DNA of 64,000 nt, taken from the NCBI RefSeq assembly GCF_001693385.1, contig NZ_CP016428.1, positions 1,860,001-1,924,000 on the forward strand, written 5' to 3'. Both the position numbers and the translations under genes were made by a program. The notes below the pieces were generated by a model. The model was not told where the DNA came from. It saw only the letters and a list, made by a program, of their open reading frames with translations, and made no database searches. This DNA comes from Bradyrhizobium icense. GTDB lineage: Bacteria; Pseudomonadota; Alphaproteobacteria; Rhizobiales; Xanthobacteraceae. This document shows positions 8,150 to 17,006 of this stretch, in pieces; the first letter of the stretch is position 1; each line of letters opens with the position of its first letter.

Positions 8150-10066
8150 CTACCGCTCGACAAAAGCACGGTTCATTTGCTCGGTGATCGGCTTTAGCAA
8201 ATAGCTCATCATGGTCCGGCTGCCGGTCTGCATGAAGACTTCGGCCGGCATGCCTGGGACGAGTTGTAGGCCGCCCAGCCGGCGACGCTCATCATCGGGC
8301 AACACGACCCTCACCGTGAAATAAGGTGCATTGGTCTGCTGATCACGGCTGGTATCGGCCGACACCAAAGACACCGTGCCGGTGAGCTGCGGTGTCACCC
8401 GCTGGTTGAAGGCCGAGAAGCGGACGAATGCTTTTTGGCCGGCACGAACCTGGTCAATATCCTGCGGCTGCAACCTTGCTTCGATGAGCAGGTCGTCCGT
8501 ATCGGGCACGATTTCCATTATGGTGTCGCCGGGGCGGATGACCCCGCCGATGGTGTGCGCGGAAAGCTTATGGATCACGCCGGATGTCGGCGCGCGTACT
8601 TCGATCCGGTCGAGCAGATCCCGTGCGGCGATACCGCGTTCGACGAGTTCGGCTTCCTTGCCCTGCGTCTCACCAAGCTCCTTGACTACTTCGGTGCGGA
8701 AGTCCTGATCGAGACGCGCGATCTGAAGCTGCGCCTCGCCGATCTTTGATTTCGTCTCTGCGATCGAGGACGTCAATTGCCCGCGCTCGCCTTCGATCCG
8801 CGCGGTCTCGCGCTGCAACGTTGTGAGACGCGCCAGCGGGACCAGTCTCTTGTCGTAAAGGTCCTTGACCCCGACAAGTTCGCCAGCAATCAGCTCAAGC
8901 TGCTTCGCCTTGGAGTCCACCTGGGCCTCCAGTCCCGAAATCTCCTGGCTGAGTTGCCCAATCCGGCTCTGCAAGAGCTCCTTCTGGCTCGTGCGCCCAT
9001 CGGCTCGTGCCTTGAACAGTGAGACCTCCGATGACAGCAGACTTCGGACGTCCTCGTCGGGGCGCGCCATCAATGCGGCGGGAAATTTCGGCTGGCTGTG
9101 GCCATCGCGCTCGGCGGTCAATCGCGCGGTCCGCGCGCGCAACTCGTCGAGCTGCTTGGTCACAATCTGAAGGCTGGCCTGCGCCTGGGTGGCGTCGAGC
9201 CGAAGCAACAAATCGCCGGCAGCCACCCGCGCGCCGTTGACGGCCTTGATCTCCGCGACAACTCCGCCAGCGAGATGCTGGATGGTCTTGACATTGGATT
9301 GCACGACAAGATTTCCGGGCACCACGACTGCGCCCGCAAGCGGCACCAGTGCAAGCCAGCCGCCGCCCAGCACGGTGGCAAGCAGCAGAATTCGAAGGCC
9401 GGTCCGTAACTGATTTTCAAACGACCAGCCCGCGTGCGTCATCAGGCCGACATCGGACCTGCCATTCGCTGGATCCTGAGCGCGGCGATTGAGCAGGAAA
9501 GCGCCGCCGGCGATCAGGCCGGCGCAGCCAATTCGAAGCAAGCGCCCGACGGTGGTTCCCTGCGCTGGCAGACCCGGAAGCTTGAGCTGCGGATTCGCGA
9601 GCGCCATCGATTGGTGTGCGGCATCCAAAGTCGGGATTTCCGGACCGGGCTTGGTCAAATCCATCGACAGCGGACGGATTGGTGCGAGGCTCGGGCTCGG
9701 ATGGAGCTGCGGCGTGACGGGAGCCGCGTCCGGCGGCTCCCTCCTGCGCTCGGCAGGTACGATCGACTTGAGTCCGACCTGCTCAAGACAGTAGTCAATA
9801 ACCCGCCCCACCTTGCCCTTTTTCCGGCGCTTGAGCCGGCTGGCCTTGGTGCGAGTGGGACGCGGTGAAGTGTCAGGCGCGGGGCGCTGAGCTCGCGATG
9901 CGTGCTGCTTGCTCCGAATCTCTCTGTCAAGGTCGCGGCGCAAACGTTCCAATTCGAGAACCAGGGCCGCGCCTTGCGATCCGTACGCGCCGGGGTTTGA
10001 ATCTCGCGTCGCGCGCTGCGCCGGCTCATTGGGATGTAATGTGTCCTGCCCGGGCCGCATGTTCAA
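8150..10066 (-). CDS. HlyD-family type I secretion periplasmic adaptor (PrsE-like) with long N-terminal extension
   Basis: This membrane-fusion protein links an inner-membrane ABC exporter to an outer-membrane channel. Residues 250-560 show the HlyD layout: TIQHLAGGVVAEI (first lipoyl half), a long coiled-coil hairpin (about 300-480), then IEVRAPTSGVIHKLS (second lipoyl half), with the beta-barrel and VPGMPAEVFMQTG at the end. The main membrane segment is about 222-245. It is 638 residues, roughly 200 longer than PrsE or HlyD. The extra N-terminal part is Pro/Arg-rich and cytoplasmic, with a short hydrophobic stretch near 176-193. Its start overlaps the stop of the ABC gene (ATGA), so the two are translationally coupled. 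Confidence 0.92.
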   Translation of the reverse strand: MNMRPGQDTLHPNEPAQRATRDSNPGAYGSQGAALVLELERLRRDLDREIRSKQHASRAQRPAPDTSPRPTRTKASRLKRRKKGKVGRVIDYCLEQVGLKSIVPAERRREPPDAAPVTPQLHPSPSLAPIRPLSMDLTKPGPEIPTLDAAHQSMALANPQLKLPGLPAQGTTVGRLLRIGCAGLIAGGAFLLNRRAQDPANGRSDVGLMTHAGWSFENQLRTGLRILLLATVLGGGWLALVPLAGAVVVPGNLVVQSNVKTIQHLAGGVVAEIKAVNGARVAAGDLLLRLDATQAQASLQIVTKQLDELRARTARLTAERDGHSQPKFPAALMARPDEDVRSLLSSEVSLFKARADGRTSQKELLQSRIGQLSQEISGLEAQVDSKAKQLELIAGELVGVKDLYDKRLVPLARLTTLQRETARIEGERGQLTSSIAETKSKIGEAQLQIARLDQDFRTEVVKELGETQGKEAELVERGIAARDLLDRIEVRAPTSGVIHKLSAHTIGGVIRPGDTIMEIVPDTDDLLIEARLQPQDIDQVRAGQKAFVRFSAFNQRVTPQLTGTVSLVSADTSRDQQTNAPYFTVRVVLPDDERRRLGGLQLVPGMPAEVFMQTGSRTMMSYLLKPITEQMNRAFVER

Positions 10067-11889
10067 ACTCCCTCAGCAACCGCTGCGCGAGGCGCCGCCG
10101 ACGCGGTCCATGCAGCGCTCGCCTTTGCCGCAGGCGCCGCCCGGCCGGGCCCTCTTCGAACGCGTGCAAAGACCTCCTCGGACGGACCAAACGCGATTGC
10201 CTTGCCCTCGTAGAGCACCATCGCCATATCCAGTACGGCAAGCGCGCTGGGGCGGTGCGATATTACGATGACGATGCTCCCGTTGCGGCGCAGAGTCTCA
10301 ATAGCTTGGCTCAGGGAATTCTCGCCGTCGGTGTCGAGGTTCGCATTGGGCTCATCGAGCACAACCAGAAACGGGTCGCCGAAGGCAGCTCGCGCCAGGC
10401 CAATCCGCTGGCGCTGGCCTGCCGAGAGGGTCATACCGCCCTGGCCGATGCGCGTCGCATATCCCTGCGGCAGGCGCAGGATGAGGTCGTGCACGCCGGC
10501 AATCTGCGCGGCCTTCAATATCGCCTCCGAGGTCGCCCGCTCATCGAACCGGCAGATATTTTCGGCCACCGTGCCCTCGAGCAGCGCCACATCTTGAGGC
10601 AGGTAGCCGATATGGCGCCCCAGATCCTCGTTGCGCCATTGATCGATTGCCGCTCCGTCGAGCCGCACGACACCCCCTTTGGCCGGCCAGATTCCGACCA
10701 GCGCCCTCGACAGTGAGGTCTTGCCGGATGCACTGGCGCCGAGCAGTGCGAGCCCCATACCCGCCTTCAGCGAGAATGAAATGTCGGACACTATGGGCTT
10801 GTCCATGCCCGGAGCTGCGACCGAGAGATGCTCTACCGAGAGCTCGCGGCACGGACGCGGCAACGCCACTGGCGGGGCAGGCGGCGCAGCCGTCGCCTTG
10901 CAGATGTCGCGCAGGCGGGCGAGCCCCTGGCGCGCGGTGACAAGCTGCTTCCAGTTGCCGAGCACAACTTCAACTGGCGCCAATGCGCGGCCCATCATGA
11001 TCGACGAAGCGATCATGATGCCGCCCGAGGCCTGGTCGACTACTACAAGATAGGCGCCAATCCCCAGCATGCCCGACTGCAACACGTAGCGCAGGAGCTT
11101 CGCCACCGATCCGAGATTGGCATATACATCGCTGGCTCGGATATTTTCGCGCAGATACCGCTCATTGGCCTGCGACCAACGCACGGTGAATCGATCAATC
11201 ATGCCGAACGCCCGGATCACCTCGGCGTTGCGCTGGGTCGTATCCGCCAGCACCTGCCGGCGTGCACTCGAGTCCATCGCGGCCCTGGCCGCACCGCGCG
11301 ACAGCCGTTCTGTGAGCAATGTCATCGCGATGATTGCAATCGTTCCAAGTAGCGCCGTAGCGCCGATTGCGGGATGAAACAGAAAGAGCGTTACCAGAAA
11401 GATCGGAATCCAGGGCATGTCCAGAAACGCCGTCGGTCCCATTCCCGACATGAAGGTGCGAATCTGGTCGAGATCGCGCAGCGGCTGCTGGAGCAGCATC
11501 GGGTTCGCGCCACGTAGCGGCAGCGTCGCAAGCGCGGTATGGATCGATTCCTGCATGCCGACATCGAACATAGTTGCGACCCGGCACAGCATGCGCGCGC
11601 GCAACGCCTCGAAGTATGCCTGGATCACGTAAGCGAGCAGCACCATCAACGAGAGGCCGAGCAAGGTCGCGACGTTGCGGCTCGGGAGCACCCGGTCATA
11701 AACCTGCAACATGTAAAGAGAGCCGGACAGCATCAGGATGTTCACCACTCCGCTGAACCCGGCGACGCCGACCATCCGTCGTGCGCTTTCGCGCAACCCG
11801 ACAGCCACCGGGTCATCGCCGGCCACCGCTGACAGTGGATTCGGCAAACCGAAGGACGGCATTCGCATGCGACTTTGAGCAACACTCAT
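10063..11889 (-). CDS. Type I secretion system permease/ATPase (PrsD-like)
   Basis: This ABC exporter of 608 residues has six membrane spans (SGVVNILMLSGSLYMLQVYD is the family's first span) followed by a nucleotide-binding domain. That domain has Walker A GASASGKTSL, the signature LSAGQRQRIGLARA, Walker B FLVVLDEP and the switch His in VISHRPS. It energises export of proteins with C-terminal glycine-rich signals. I place the start at ATG 11889 because AGGGGAC stands upstream at good spacing; the frame runs open to 12072 but those residues are not conserved in type. The HlyD gene follows with a 4-bp overlap. The beta-helix protein upstream and the RTX proteins at 18.2 and 29.6 kb are the likely cargo. 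Confidence 0.93.
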   Translation of the reverse strand: MSVAQSRMRMPSFGLPNPLSAVAGDDPVAVGLRESARRMVGVAGFSGVVNILMLSGSLYMLQVYDRVLPSRNVATLLGLSLMVLLAYVIQAYFEALRARMLCRVATMFDVGMQESIHTALATLPLRGANPMLLQQPLRDLDQIRTFMSGMGPTAFLDMPWIPIFLVTLFLFHPAIGATALLGTIAIIAMTLLTERLSRGAARAAMDSSARRQVLADTTQRNAEVIRAFGMIDRFTVRWSQANERYLRENIRASDVYANLGSVAKLLRYVLQSGMLGIGAYLVVVDQASGGIMIASSIMMGRALAPVEVVLGNWKQLVTARQGLARLRDICKATAAPPAPPVALPRPCRELSVEHLSVAAPGMDKPIVSDISFSLKAGMGLALLGASASGKTSLSRALVGIWPAKGGVVRLDGAAIDQWRNEDLGRHIGYLPQDVALLEGTVAENICRFDERATSEAILKAAQIAGVHDLILRLPQGYATRIGQGGMTLSAGQRQRIGLARAAFGDPFLVVLDEPNANLDTDGENSLSQAIETLRRNGSIVIVISHRPSALAVLDMAMVLYEGKAIAFGPSEEVFARVRRGPGRAAPAAKASAAWTASAAPRAAVAEGV

Positions 11890-12134
11890 TCGGTTGCGTC
11901 CCCTACCAACATTTGAACAAGAGTGGCTTGACCGCCGACACTGACCATTTTCCGGCAAAAATGGGATCGCTGAGGATTTACGCGGGCAATTTCGTGACCG
12001 GATCGAGCTCCCTGGAGAGCAGGCCGCCGTCGATATGTTCTCAAGTTCGCGCAAAGATGTGCGCGGTCTCAATTGGCGGCCGTCACCATCTCAGCCGCCT
12101 TACCTGAAGCCTTCGTTCGATCCTCGATACTAAA

Positions 12135-12171
12135 GGGCTGTCTTCCGGCAGGTTATGTCGGAAGACAGCTC
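12135..12171 (-). terminator. Hairpin just after the beta-helix gene
   Basis: An 11-bp perfect stem (12137-12147 with 12159-12169) and an 11-nt loop begin 9 bp past the stop of the minus-strand gene at 12180. The stem arm reads GCTGTCTTCCG. The downstream U-tract is weak (TTTA), so it may slow rather than fully end transcription before the ABC exporter gene. Confidence 0.6.
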
Positions 12172-12179
12172 TCCGACTC

Positions 12180-13970
12180 CTAGTGGTGCCAGAAGTTCGC
12201 GTGCTGTTGCCAATCGTGGCCGCCCTGGCCGCCCAGCGGGCTCGTCGTCAGATCAGCGGACGTTTGCTGCCAGTGGTGACCCCATCCGTCCGATATCGAC
12301 TCCCGCGAGACGGTCGTGGATGTACCGTTCGTCGTCGAATTATCAAACGTCTGCTGCCACCAGTGTTGGCCGCCTCGTGCCGAGTCCAGCGAGACGGTCG
12401 TCGTGGATGCATCATCCCTCGACGAATTGCCAAACGTCTGCTGCCACCAGTGGTGGCCACCTCGTGGCGAGTCCGGCGAGATGGTCGTCGTGGAATCGTC
12501 CGTCGACGAATTACCAAACGCCTGCTGCCACCAGTGATGGCCGCCTCGTATCCCGCCCGGCGCGGCGGCATCCGTGGTCGTGGAAGTACCGTCCGTGGTC
12601 GATGTATCGTCCGTGGCCGTGGATGTACCCCCGGTGGTTGTGGAAGTACCGTCCGTGGTCGATGTACCGCCCGTTGCCGTGGATGTACTGCCGGTGGCCG
12701 TGGAAGTACCGTCCGTGGTCGATGTATCGTCCGTGGCCGTGGATGTACTGCCGGTGGCCGTGGAAGTACCGTCCGTGGTCGATGTATCGTCCGTGGCCGT
12801 GGATGTACCCGCGGTGGTTGTGGAAGTACCGTCCGTGGTCGATGTACCGCCCGTTGCCGTGGATGTACTGCCGGTGGCCGTGGAAGTACCGTCCGTGGTC
12901 GATGTATCGTCCGTGGCCGTTGATGTACCTCCGGTGGTCGTGGGAGAACCATCCGTGGTCGAGGTTCCGTCCGTTGCCGTGGATGTATCGCCGGTGGACG
13001 GGCTGCTGCCGGTCGTTGTGCCCGTCGTATCCGAATCCGAGGCAGTCGGAGTCTCCTCCACCGGCTCCACCGGCGGCTCGTTGACCGGTGGCGGCGCAGC
13101 CGTCCCGTCCTCGCCCTCGTGGTTCTTGATCCACTCAGCTTTGGCCTGCTGCCAGTAATCGCGGGCCTCTTGCCCCTGAAGGACCGTCCACCCCTCCGGC
13201 GGCATGGGGTAGTCGTCGGGGAGGGGCGTGTCGGACAGGTTGAGGAGGAAGTTGTTCGAGGATTGGATGGTGTGGTCCCACGCGTCGAACATGCTGCGGT
13301 AGCTGTGGTGGTTGACATCCTCGATCGCGAAGACGTTGTTCTTGAACACCAGGTTCGGCGTGACCTCGCCGTTGGTCGCCGAGTCCGTCTTGATCATCGC
13401 CGAATGCGTCATCTCGCCCTCGTAGAGGTACGATTTCATGCGCATGAGGACGCCATCGAGCGTCACCGTCTGGTCGCTGCCGTCAACCGGGCTCGACGAG
13501 GACGGGTCGATGCTGATGCCGCCGAAGACACCGTCGAACAGGCTGTCACGGATGGTTCCGGTCTGCAGCCTGTCGTTCTCGACAGCGTCATCGCGGGCGT
13601 TGGTCACCCAGACGTCCTCGATGAGGAAGTTCTGGCTGTTCCAGGAGACGCGGACCGCGTCCCAAGTGTCGGTGATGCGCCAGTCGCGGATGACGACGTT
13701 CGGCGTGTCCTCCGTTCTGATGGCGGCCGAATTGCCATCGTTGTACACGGTGCGCCACTCGCTCGTCTGATCGATCTGTCCGTTGATCGTGCCGCCGTCG
13801 AGGACGGCGCCGGACGAGCTGTATACCTGGAACGGGTAGTCATTGCTGCCGCTCCCGGAGTTCGACTGGATCCACGACGCGGTCTCGGCGTCGATGACTG
13901 TTCCAGACGCGAGGCCGGATATTTTGTACGGCGTGGTGCCGTGGCTGCCGGTCAGGGTAATCGTACTCAT
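12180..13970 (-). CDS. Probable secreted beta-helix protein with Ser/Thr repeat region and Trp/His-rich tail
   Basis: This protein has 596 residues. Residues 1-240 look like a right-handed parallel beta-helix: repeated turns such as VVIRDWRITDTWDAVRVSW, FLIEDVWVTNARDDAVEND and IRDSLFDGVFGGISID, as in pectate-lyase-like folds. There is no classical signal peptide. Residues 317-464 are a 20-residue repeat made almost only of Thr, Ser, Gly, Asp and Ala. Residues 470-596 hold three or four copies of an RGGHHWWQQTFGNSS-like unit, ending in NFWHH. The gene lies directly upstream of the type I exporter in the same direction, so secretion by it is likely (inference). Enzyme activity, if any, is unknown; surface adhesion or polysaccharide binding is equally possible. 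Confidence 0.75.
   Translation of the reverse strand: MSTITLTGSHGTTPYKISGLASGTVIDAETASWIQSNSGSGSNDYPFQVYSSSGAVLDGGTINGQIDQTSEWRTVYNDGNSAAIRTEDTPNVVIRDWRITDTWDAVRVSWNSQNFLIEDVWVTNARDDAVENDRLQTGTIRDSLFDGVFGGISIDPSSSSPVDGSDQTVTLDGVLMRMKSYLYEGEMTHSAMIKTDSATNGEVTPNLVFKNNVFAIEDVNHHSYRSMFDAWDHTIQSSNNFLLNLSDTPLPDDYPMPPEGWTVLQGQEARDYWQQAKAEWIKNHEGEDGTAAPPPVNEPPVEPVEETPTASDSDTTGTTTGSSPSTGDTSTATDGTSTTDGSPTTTGGTSTATDDTSTTDGTSTATGSTSTATGGTSTTDGTSTTTAGTSTATDDTSTTDGTSTATGSTSTATDDTSTTDGTSTATGSTSTATGGTSTTDGTSTTTGGTSTATDDTSTTDGTSTTTDAAAPGGIRGGHHWWQQAFGNSSTDDSTTTISPDSPRGGHHWWQQTFGNSSRDDASTTTVSLDSARGGQHWWQQTFDNSTTNGTSTTVSRESISDGWGHHWQQTSADLTTSPLGGQGGHDWQQHANFWHH
12578..13020 (-). repeat. 60-bp in-frame tandem repeat (about seven copies)
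   Basis: Successive 60-bp blocks differ at only a few positions; for example those starting at 12601, 12661, 12721, 12781, 12841 and 12901 share the same skeleton. Each block encodes 20 residues of the type TSTTDGTSTATGSTSTATDD. The outer copies (12961 onward) are more diverged, as expected when central copies are renewed by slippage or unequal exchange. Copy number is likely to differ among strains. Confidence 0.9.
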
Positions 13971-14510
13971 CTACTGTTTCTCCATCCATCCTTTCGCTGT
14001 GCATTCACATGGACTGGCTCGGCGACAAACGAGGCTGAATGAAGGTCGCTTCGAGATAAGATGAGGGCTAGCTCACGGCGGCTGCATTGATGGAGCATTG
14101 ATATTGTTGGAATATCAATCAATGCTTGCGAGAGCCCGCTGTGGTTGTCCGCGATGCAGAAGGTCATCGCCACCTGCGTCGACTCGAATCAAACATCACC
14201 AGATGGAGCTAACTTCTTGGTCTACGTGTTTGGCCCGGGCGATGCAGTCACGCCTTGAACAAGATCGATATCGCTCGCGCGGTCTCTGTCTTGCGAAAGC
14301 GATAGAAAGGCAACTTGAGAAGGAAATCGCCTAAATCCCGCAGGAAGCCCAGGCTGCAGTTGGGCATGGGCGTTCACGTACAAGGATTCAACCTGGCGGT
14401 ACCACTTAAGGGCTGTCGATCGCTTCCAAAGGATACTTGGTCTCTCTCAAGAATTATGGCTCGGTCTCCTCTGTGCTGATGCGGGCGCCGCGCTTCCAGA
14501 GGAGCCAGTG
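13971..14510. other. Regulatory/intergenic region upstream of the beta-helix gene
   Basis: This is 540 bp between divergent genes. A 9-bp perfect inverted repeat (ATTGATATT, spacer GTTGG, AATATCAAT) lies at 14097-14119, about 127-149 bp before the beta-helix start. A plus-strand frame of 78 codons at 14098 exists, but its composition is not protein-like and I do not call it. Confidence 0.5.
14097..14119. promoter_or_regulatory. Inverted repeat, possible regulator site
   Basis: Two 9-bp arms (ATTGATATT and AATATCAAT) around a 5-bp spacer form an AT-rich dyad in a GC-rich region, upstream of the secreted beta-helix gene. A dimeric regulator could bind here. The three LuxR-type regulator genes nearby are candidates, but nothing in the sequence ties them to this site. 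Confidence 0.4.
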
Positions 14511-14747
14511 ATGGCTCGCTACTTCTTCCATGTTAGTGACGGCACTTTGGTGTTGGATGACGTCGGAGTGGAGCTACCCGACGTCGCGTCCGCGCAAACG
14601 ACCGCGATCCAGTTGACTGCTGAAATCCTCAAGGATGGGATGTCGGGGCCGTTGTGGAGTGAGCTTTGCTGGCGAGTCGAAGTAACGGACAGCCCCCAAG
14701 TAGGCGGCCAAAGGTTCTTCGTGGTGAATTTTTCAATCACCTCATAA
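14511..14747 (+). CDS. DUF6894 family small protein
   Basis: This is a short protein of 78 residues opening with MARYFFHVSDGTLVLDDVGVE, the hallmark of the DUF6894 family that is abundant in Bradyrhizobium and relatives. The function is unknown. A GAGGAG ribosome site precedes ATG 14511; I prefer it to the GTG immediately before. It stands alone, with no operon partner on its strand. Confidence 0.8.
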   Translation: MARYFFHVSDGTLVLDDVGVELPDVASAQTTAIQLTAEILKDGMSGPLWSELCWRVEVTDSPQVGGQRFFVVNFSITS

Positions 14748-14891
14748 TGCAGCGCCAAGTCGGCCTGACAAGGTCCTGATCGCTGTGGCTAACGTGGGTT
14801 GACTCGGTGGTAGTCTAGCCACACCGAAGCGCTGGCCCGGAAATTCGCGATGCTGCGCCATAAAGTTGTTATGGCGCGGGCGCGGGCGATC

Positions 14892-15602
14892 TCATCGGTC
14901 ATTCGCAACAGTGGAGCCCGTTCCGCGGGAAGCTTCGAACGACGCCTCACGATCCTCCTGAGGGGCGTCCAGCTCCTGAACTTGTGAGATGGCGAGGGTC
15001 GCAAGCACCGTCCGATTGCTAACTTCGAGCTTCTGAAAAATATGATGAAGATGGACCTTGATTGTGCCATCAGTAACATTCAGTCGACGCGCAATTTCCT
15101 TGTTCGATAATCCCTCAGACACCAGGCGCATAATCTGACGCTCGCGGTCGGTGAGGGCATGCGTCGCTTTGGCCTTGTTCGTGGCTTCCTGAGCTGGTTC
15201 CAGCTCACTTGGAGCAGGCGGCGACAATCGCTGACGGTTCGCAACTTGCCGTAGAATCTGCAGCAGAAGCTTCGGCTCTATGTCCTTGGAGATAACACTG
15301 TAGGCCCCTCTCGAAGCCAGGCTCGCTATATCGCTGTCATGGATATAGCCAGTAAAAAACACCAAACGTGTGCGAAGTTTCTCCGCCCTAGTCACGGCGA
15401 GAATTTCTGGCCCACCGACATCAGGCAATGTCGGATCCACAATGGCGATCTCCGGCACAAACAACCTGATCGCTTCGATGCAGCTCGGTCCATCACCGCA
15501 GCAGGCGACTAATCTGAAATCACGTTCTGTCCCGAGTACGTCAGCCAGACCTTGCCGAACTATGGGATGGCGATCCGCAATAACCACACGAATACGATGC
15601 AT
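14892..15602 (-). CDS. NarL/FixJ-family response regulator
   Basis: This regulator has 236 residues. The receiver domain (about 1-125) has the acidic pocket at VVIADRHP, the phospho-acceptor in AIVDPTLPDV, the Thr position at VFFTGY and the Lys at VISKD, so it should be phosphorylatable. The LuxR-type HTH (about 160-220) reads LTDRERQIMRLVSEG then SNKEIARRLNVTDGTIKVHL. The start at 15602 follows TGGAG. No sensor kinase is nearby, so its partner is elsewhere. It lies beside two other LuxR-type regulators and close to the secretion genes, which it may control (inference). Confidence 0.92.
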   Translation of the reverse strand: MHRIRVVIADRHPIVRQGLADVLGTERDFRLVACCGDGPSCIEAIRLFVPEIAIVDPTLPDVGGPEILAVTRAEKLRTRLVFFTGYIHDSDIASLASRGAYSVISKDIEPKLLLQILRQVANRQRLSPPAPSELEPAQEATNKAKATHALTDRERQIMRLVSEGLSNKEIARRLNVTDGTIKVHLHHIFQKLEVSNRTVLATLAISQVQELDAPQEDREASFEASRGTGSTVANDR

Positions 15603-16010
15603 ACGCCAACTCCACAACGCGTAATCAAGAACGTCATCGAACTGTCACAAAATATCGCCCGTCATTTGGTTCTGTTATGCCAAGGGCAAAGGTGTGGTCC
15701 GGGCTTAACAGCAACGTAAGGTCGTTCGCTTATGGGAACCCAAGGGCCTGTTGTGTGACTGCGACATTCCGTACAAATACCGTGCTAGGAGAAATAGTTA
15801 TAACAAAAGATATATGGTGATATCGAGCATTCAAATCTAACATGACAAACATGTGACGAAAACTCAGCGGGAAGACGGCGTCAGACTGACAGACTGGGTT
15901 TAACTGAAATCGATAGGCTGGGGGCCTAGGGGCCCATCACATACTGACGATTGCTTAGAAGGGCGGATTTTGAGCCGCACCGAACGCCTCGTTTTTGCTC
16001 GGAGTTTATC
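15603..16010. other. Divergent promoter region between two regulators
   Basis: This is 408 bp of relatively AT-rich sequence between the response regulator (minus) and the LuxR-type gene (plus). It must carry both promoters. I see no gene and no long inverted repeat. Confidence 0.45.
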
Positions 16011-16802
16011 ATGAAACGGCGACGCGATTTTGCAATCATTCTTGTCGGAGAACGTGGTCTACTTAGAGAGGGCATTGAACGCATCCTGCGCTCAGCCAAC
16101 TTCCGTATCAGCGCTTCGGCAGCACCGGGCGATGATTTGATGGCTAGCCAGATTCAAGCCGACCAATTGCTTTTTCTGATCGTTCATACGGGCGATGACT
16201 TTGATGCCACGCTAGAGCAGATTGAGTTTCTGAGAAGCCGCCATCCCAATGCACGAGTCGCGATTGTCGTCACCCGCTATCGGTTGGAGGACGTAGTGGC
16301 AGCCTTTCGCGCAGGCGTTAACGGCTATTTCGCTGACGTCACGAGCTGCGAGGTCTTTGCCAAATCGGTGGAACTGGTGATGATGGGTGAAATCGTCTTT
16401 CCCCCGGCGTTTCTGTCATTTGCTCTTGTTGACGATCATCATGAGAGTAACCGGGCATCTAGCGTAAGCAGCAGTGGAGCGATGCTCACTGCAGGCACCG
16501 TCGACCCACGGCTCTCTCCGCGTGAGAGGTCGATTTTGCGCTGTCTGATCGAAGGCGATTCGAACAAATGCATCGCACGGAAAATCGAAATTGCCGAAGC
16601 TACCGTAAAGGTCCATATCAAGGCGATCCTTCGCAAGATCCAGGTTCAGAACCGAACACAAGCAGCGATCTGGGGGGTCAATCACGCGTTCTTGGCAGAG
16701 GCCCCCGACACCAGCTTGGTGCCCTCGAGCGCGAGCGCCGGCGGCGAACTTCCGGTTCCTCGCAATGGCGGAGAACGACAAATCAGACTTGAAAGCAAGT
16801 AA
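16011..16802 (+). CDS. LuxR-type transcriptional regulator with degenerate receiver domain
   Basis: This regulator has 263 residues, starting at ATG 16011 (MKRRRDFAIILVGERGLLRE). The first 125 residues fold like a receiver. However, the phosphorylation segment reads LLFLIVHTGDDFD, with His-Thr where the acceptor Asp should be, and the late Lys region is FADVTSC. Phosphorylation control is therefore doubtful. The C-terminal HTH is canonical: LSPRERSILRCLIEGDSNKC then IARKIEIAEATVKVHIKAI. It is a clear paralogue of the protein at 17007-17855 on the other strand. Confidence 0.88.
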   Translation: MKRRRDFAIILVGERGLLREGIERILRSANFRISASAAPGDDLMASQIQADQLLFLIVHTGDDFDATLEQIEFLRSRHPNARVAIVVTRYRLEDVVAAFRAGVNGYFADVTSCEVFAKSVELVMMGEIVFPPAFLSFALVDDHHESNRASSVSSSGAMLTAGTVDPRLSPRERSILRCLIEGDSNKCIARKIEIAEATVKVHIKAILRKIQVQNRTQAAIWGVNHAFLAEAPDTSLVPSSASAGGELPVPRNGGERQIRLESK

Positions 16803-17006
16803 GATCGCAGGCATCGGATACGCATGAATGGGTGCGACGAAGCGAGCATCGTGGTCGCATCGGCGCGCGCCGCTTGCCGTTGAGCTCCACTGACCGAGGC
16901 ACAAGCTCCCAAGTTTTCGGCCTGCCAGCCCTTTCAGCAGGAGCTGCGCTTGTTCGCTTGTTCGCGCAGCCTGTGGCGATGCATTTGGCTGCGATACCGC
17001 GAACTC

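Noticed and set aside
11890..12072. N-terminal extension of the type I ABC protein up to 12072
   Set aside because: Translation is Ser/Arg-rich and unlike the family; ATG 11889 has an AGGGGAC ribosome site at proper spacing.
12578..13020. CRISPR-like appearance of the regular 60-bp repeats
   Set aside because: There are no unique spacers between repeats, and the units are contiguous and in frame within a gene. No cas gene is nearby.
12155..13084. Long open frames on the plus strand opposite the beta-helix gene, with Trp/Pro/Tyr-rich repeats
   Set aside because: They are produced by the 60-bp repeat read in antisense. The minus-strand frame has a beta-helix domain, a start at the expected place and a terminator-like hairpin after it.
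14098..14334. 78-codon plus-strand frame
   Set aside because: No family resemblance, a weak ribosome site and overlap with an inverted repeat; composition is not convincing.
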